NCBI GenBank assembly: GCA_049644265.1
Contig: JBARRO010000114.1
Location: forward strand, 1 to 40,103
Direction of reading: 5' to 3'
DNA: 40,103 nt
From: JBARRO01 sp049644265
Lineage (GTDB): Bacteria; Bacteroidota; Ignavibacteria; UBA10030
The notes below the pieces were generated by a model. The model was not told the DNA's origin. It was given only the letters and a program-made list of their open reading frames with translations, and did no database searches. This document shows positions 39,516 to 40,103 of the stretch, in pieces (the stretch's first letter is position 1; each line of letters starts with the position of its first letter). The translations under genes and the position numbers were made by a program.

Positions 39516-40103
39516 ATGGAGCAAGACAAGATTAGCGTTCTCATTGCAGACGATGAAGATCCGCTGCGAATGACCATTGCCGCCTGGCTAGGAGATGAAG
39601 GGTTTGAAGTCGAACAGGCGCCCGACGGGCTCGATGCCATCAAGAAGGTCCAGTCGAAGGATTTTGACGTCGCCATCCTCGACATCAAGATGCCGGGGGC
39701 GAATGGCCTTGAAGTCCTTCGCTATATCAAGAAGAACTCAAGCCAGACCGAAGTAGTAATGGTGACAGGAATGAGCGATGTGAGCATGGCGGTCGAAGCC
39801 ATGAAGCTGGGTGCGCGCGAGTACCTGACGAAACCCATCGACATGGATCAGCTTGTCCCGTCCCTCCGTGCCCTTCTGAAGACACGCGACGCCGAAGATC
39901 GGATACGCAGACTTCAGGCCGAGCATACCTCCCGGCTTCTCTACGATCTCCACAATCCCATCGCCGGCCTCAAGCAAAGCATTGGATACCTGTTGAAGGG
40001 CATGGCGGGATCCGTCGGCGACCAGCAAAAGGAACTTCTGGGCTATATGACTTCCTCCATCGACAAAGTCATCGCCCTGTTGAACGACATGATGGACCTG
40101 ACC
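39516..40103 (+). CDS. Response regulator fused to histidine kinase domain (cut by window edge)
   Basis: From ATG 39516 the first 196 residues are seen. A receiver domain fills 1-122: acidic pair in IADDEDP, phospho-accepting Asp56 in DVAILDIKMPG, Thr84 in VMVTGMSD and Lys106 in YLTKPID. A short helix follows, then a HisKA-type dimerisation segment with LLYDLHNPIAGLKQSIGYLL (His146). The ATPase domain would lie beyond the edge. Such receiver-first kinases act in the cytoplasm within phosphorelays. No sensor domain precedes it, so input probably comes as phosphate from another kinase. Whether it ends with further modules cannot be seen. Confidence 0.88.
   Translation, partial: MEQDKISVLIADDEDPLRMTIAAWLGDEGFEVEQAPDGLDAIKKVQSKDFDVAILDIKMPGANGLEVLRYIKKNSSQTEVVMVTGMSDVSMAVEAMKLGAREYLTKPIDMDQLVPSLRALLKTRDAEDRIRRLQAEHTSRLLYDLHNPIAGLKQSIGYLLKGMAGSVGDQQKELLGYMTSSIDKVIALLNDMMDLT

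Overview
The window looks like a chromosomal segment of an uncultured member of the Bacteroidota/Chlorobiota side of the FCB group, most like Ignavibacteria or a neighbouring lineage. The reasons are proteins carrying type IX secretion (T9SS) sorting domains with the NQNYPNPFNPST signature, a PorV-like barrel, a TonB-dependent receptor with an N-terminal carboxypeptidase-regulatory domain, and a TAnnTTTG-type promoter before thyA. Genes are densely packed on both strands. I see no rRNA, tRNA, CRISPR array, phage module or transposase. The placement is inference from protein style only.

Layout. 1-4560 (minus strand): enolase (cut by the window edge), a membrane-anchored HExxH metalloprotease with a TPR-like tail, murA, and remnants of small membrane ORFs. 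4734-13915 (plus): an export cluster made of a beta-propeller protein with a C-terminal T9SS tag, a TonB-dependent receptor, a large secreted protein, a PorV-like protein, a terminator, and an M19 dipeptidase whose sorting-like domain sits in front of the enzyme. 13951-17563 (plus): purA, an overlapping histidine kinase, and a secreted M28 peptidase. 17573-19912 (minus): a GNAT gene broken by one stop codon, an NTF2-like protein, a CCCC-motif membrane protein and a DUF2085 protein. 19940-23484 (plus): a Tat-exported small subunit with a GMC dehydrogenase, then thyA-folA. 23636-31693 (minus): SDR, MarC, a small unknown, a PDZ-GAF-SpoIIE phosphatase, a patatin-Omp85 protein and a methyltransferase. 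31793-35320 (plus): a BatA-like VWA protein and hflX. 35321-35871: a compact unit holding a GxxExxY PD-(D/E)XK nuclease-fold gene bracketed by inverted short-word tracts. 35870-39279 (minus): a metallo-beta-lactamase-fold hydrolase, adenosine deaminase and hutH. 39380 to the end (plus): a response regulator fused to a histidine kinase domain, cut by the edge.

The most unusual signal is not a gene. At least eight intergenic gaps are filled by degenerate short-word repeats (GACTCAT/GATGAGT, CACAGAG, TTTGA/TTGAAC, ATCTGCG, GAGTAGAT). They start or end almost exactly at gene borders, and some share an exact 12-mer between distant gaps. One pair (ATCTGCG) forms terminal-inverted-repeat-like ends around the GxxExxY gene, which suggests a small mobile or parasitic unit and a possible link between this nuclease family and the tracts.

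How the genes work together: the 4.7-12.2 kb block is a coherent outer-membrane and secretion set. purA, add, thyA-folA and hutH are nucleotide and amino-acid housekeeping. Three signalling proteins (orphan kinase, SpoIIE phosphatase, regulator-kinase fusion) are scattered without obvious partners.
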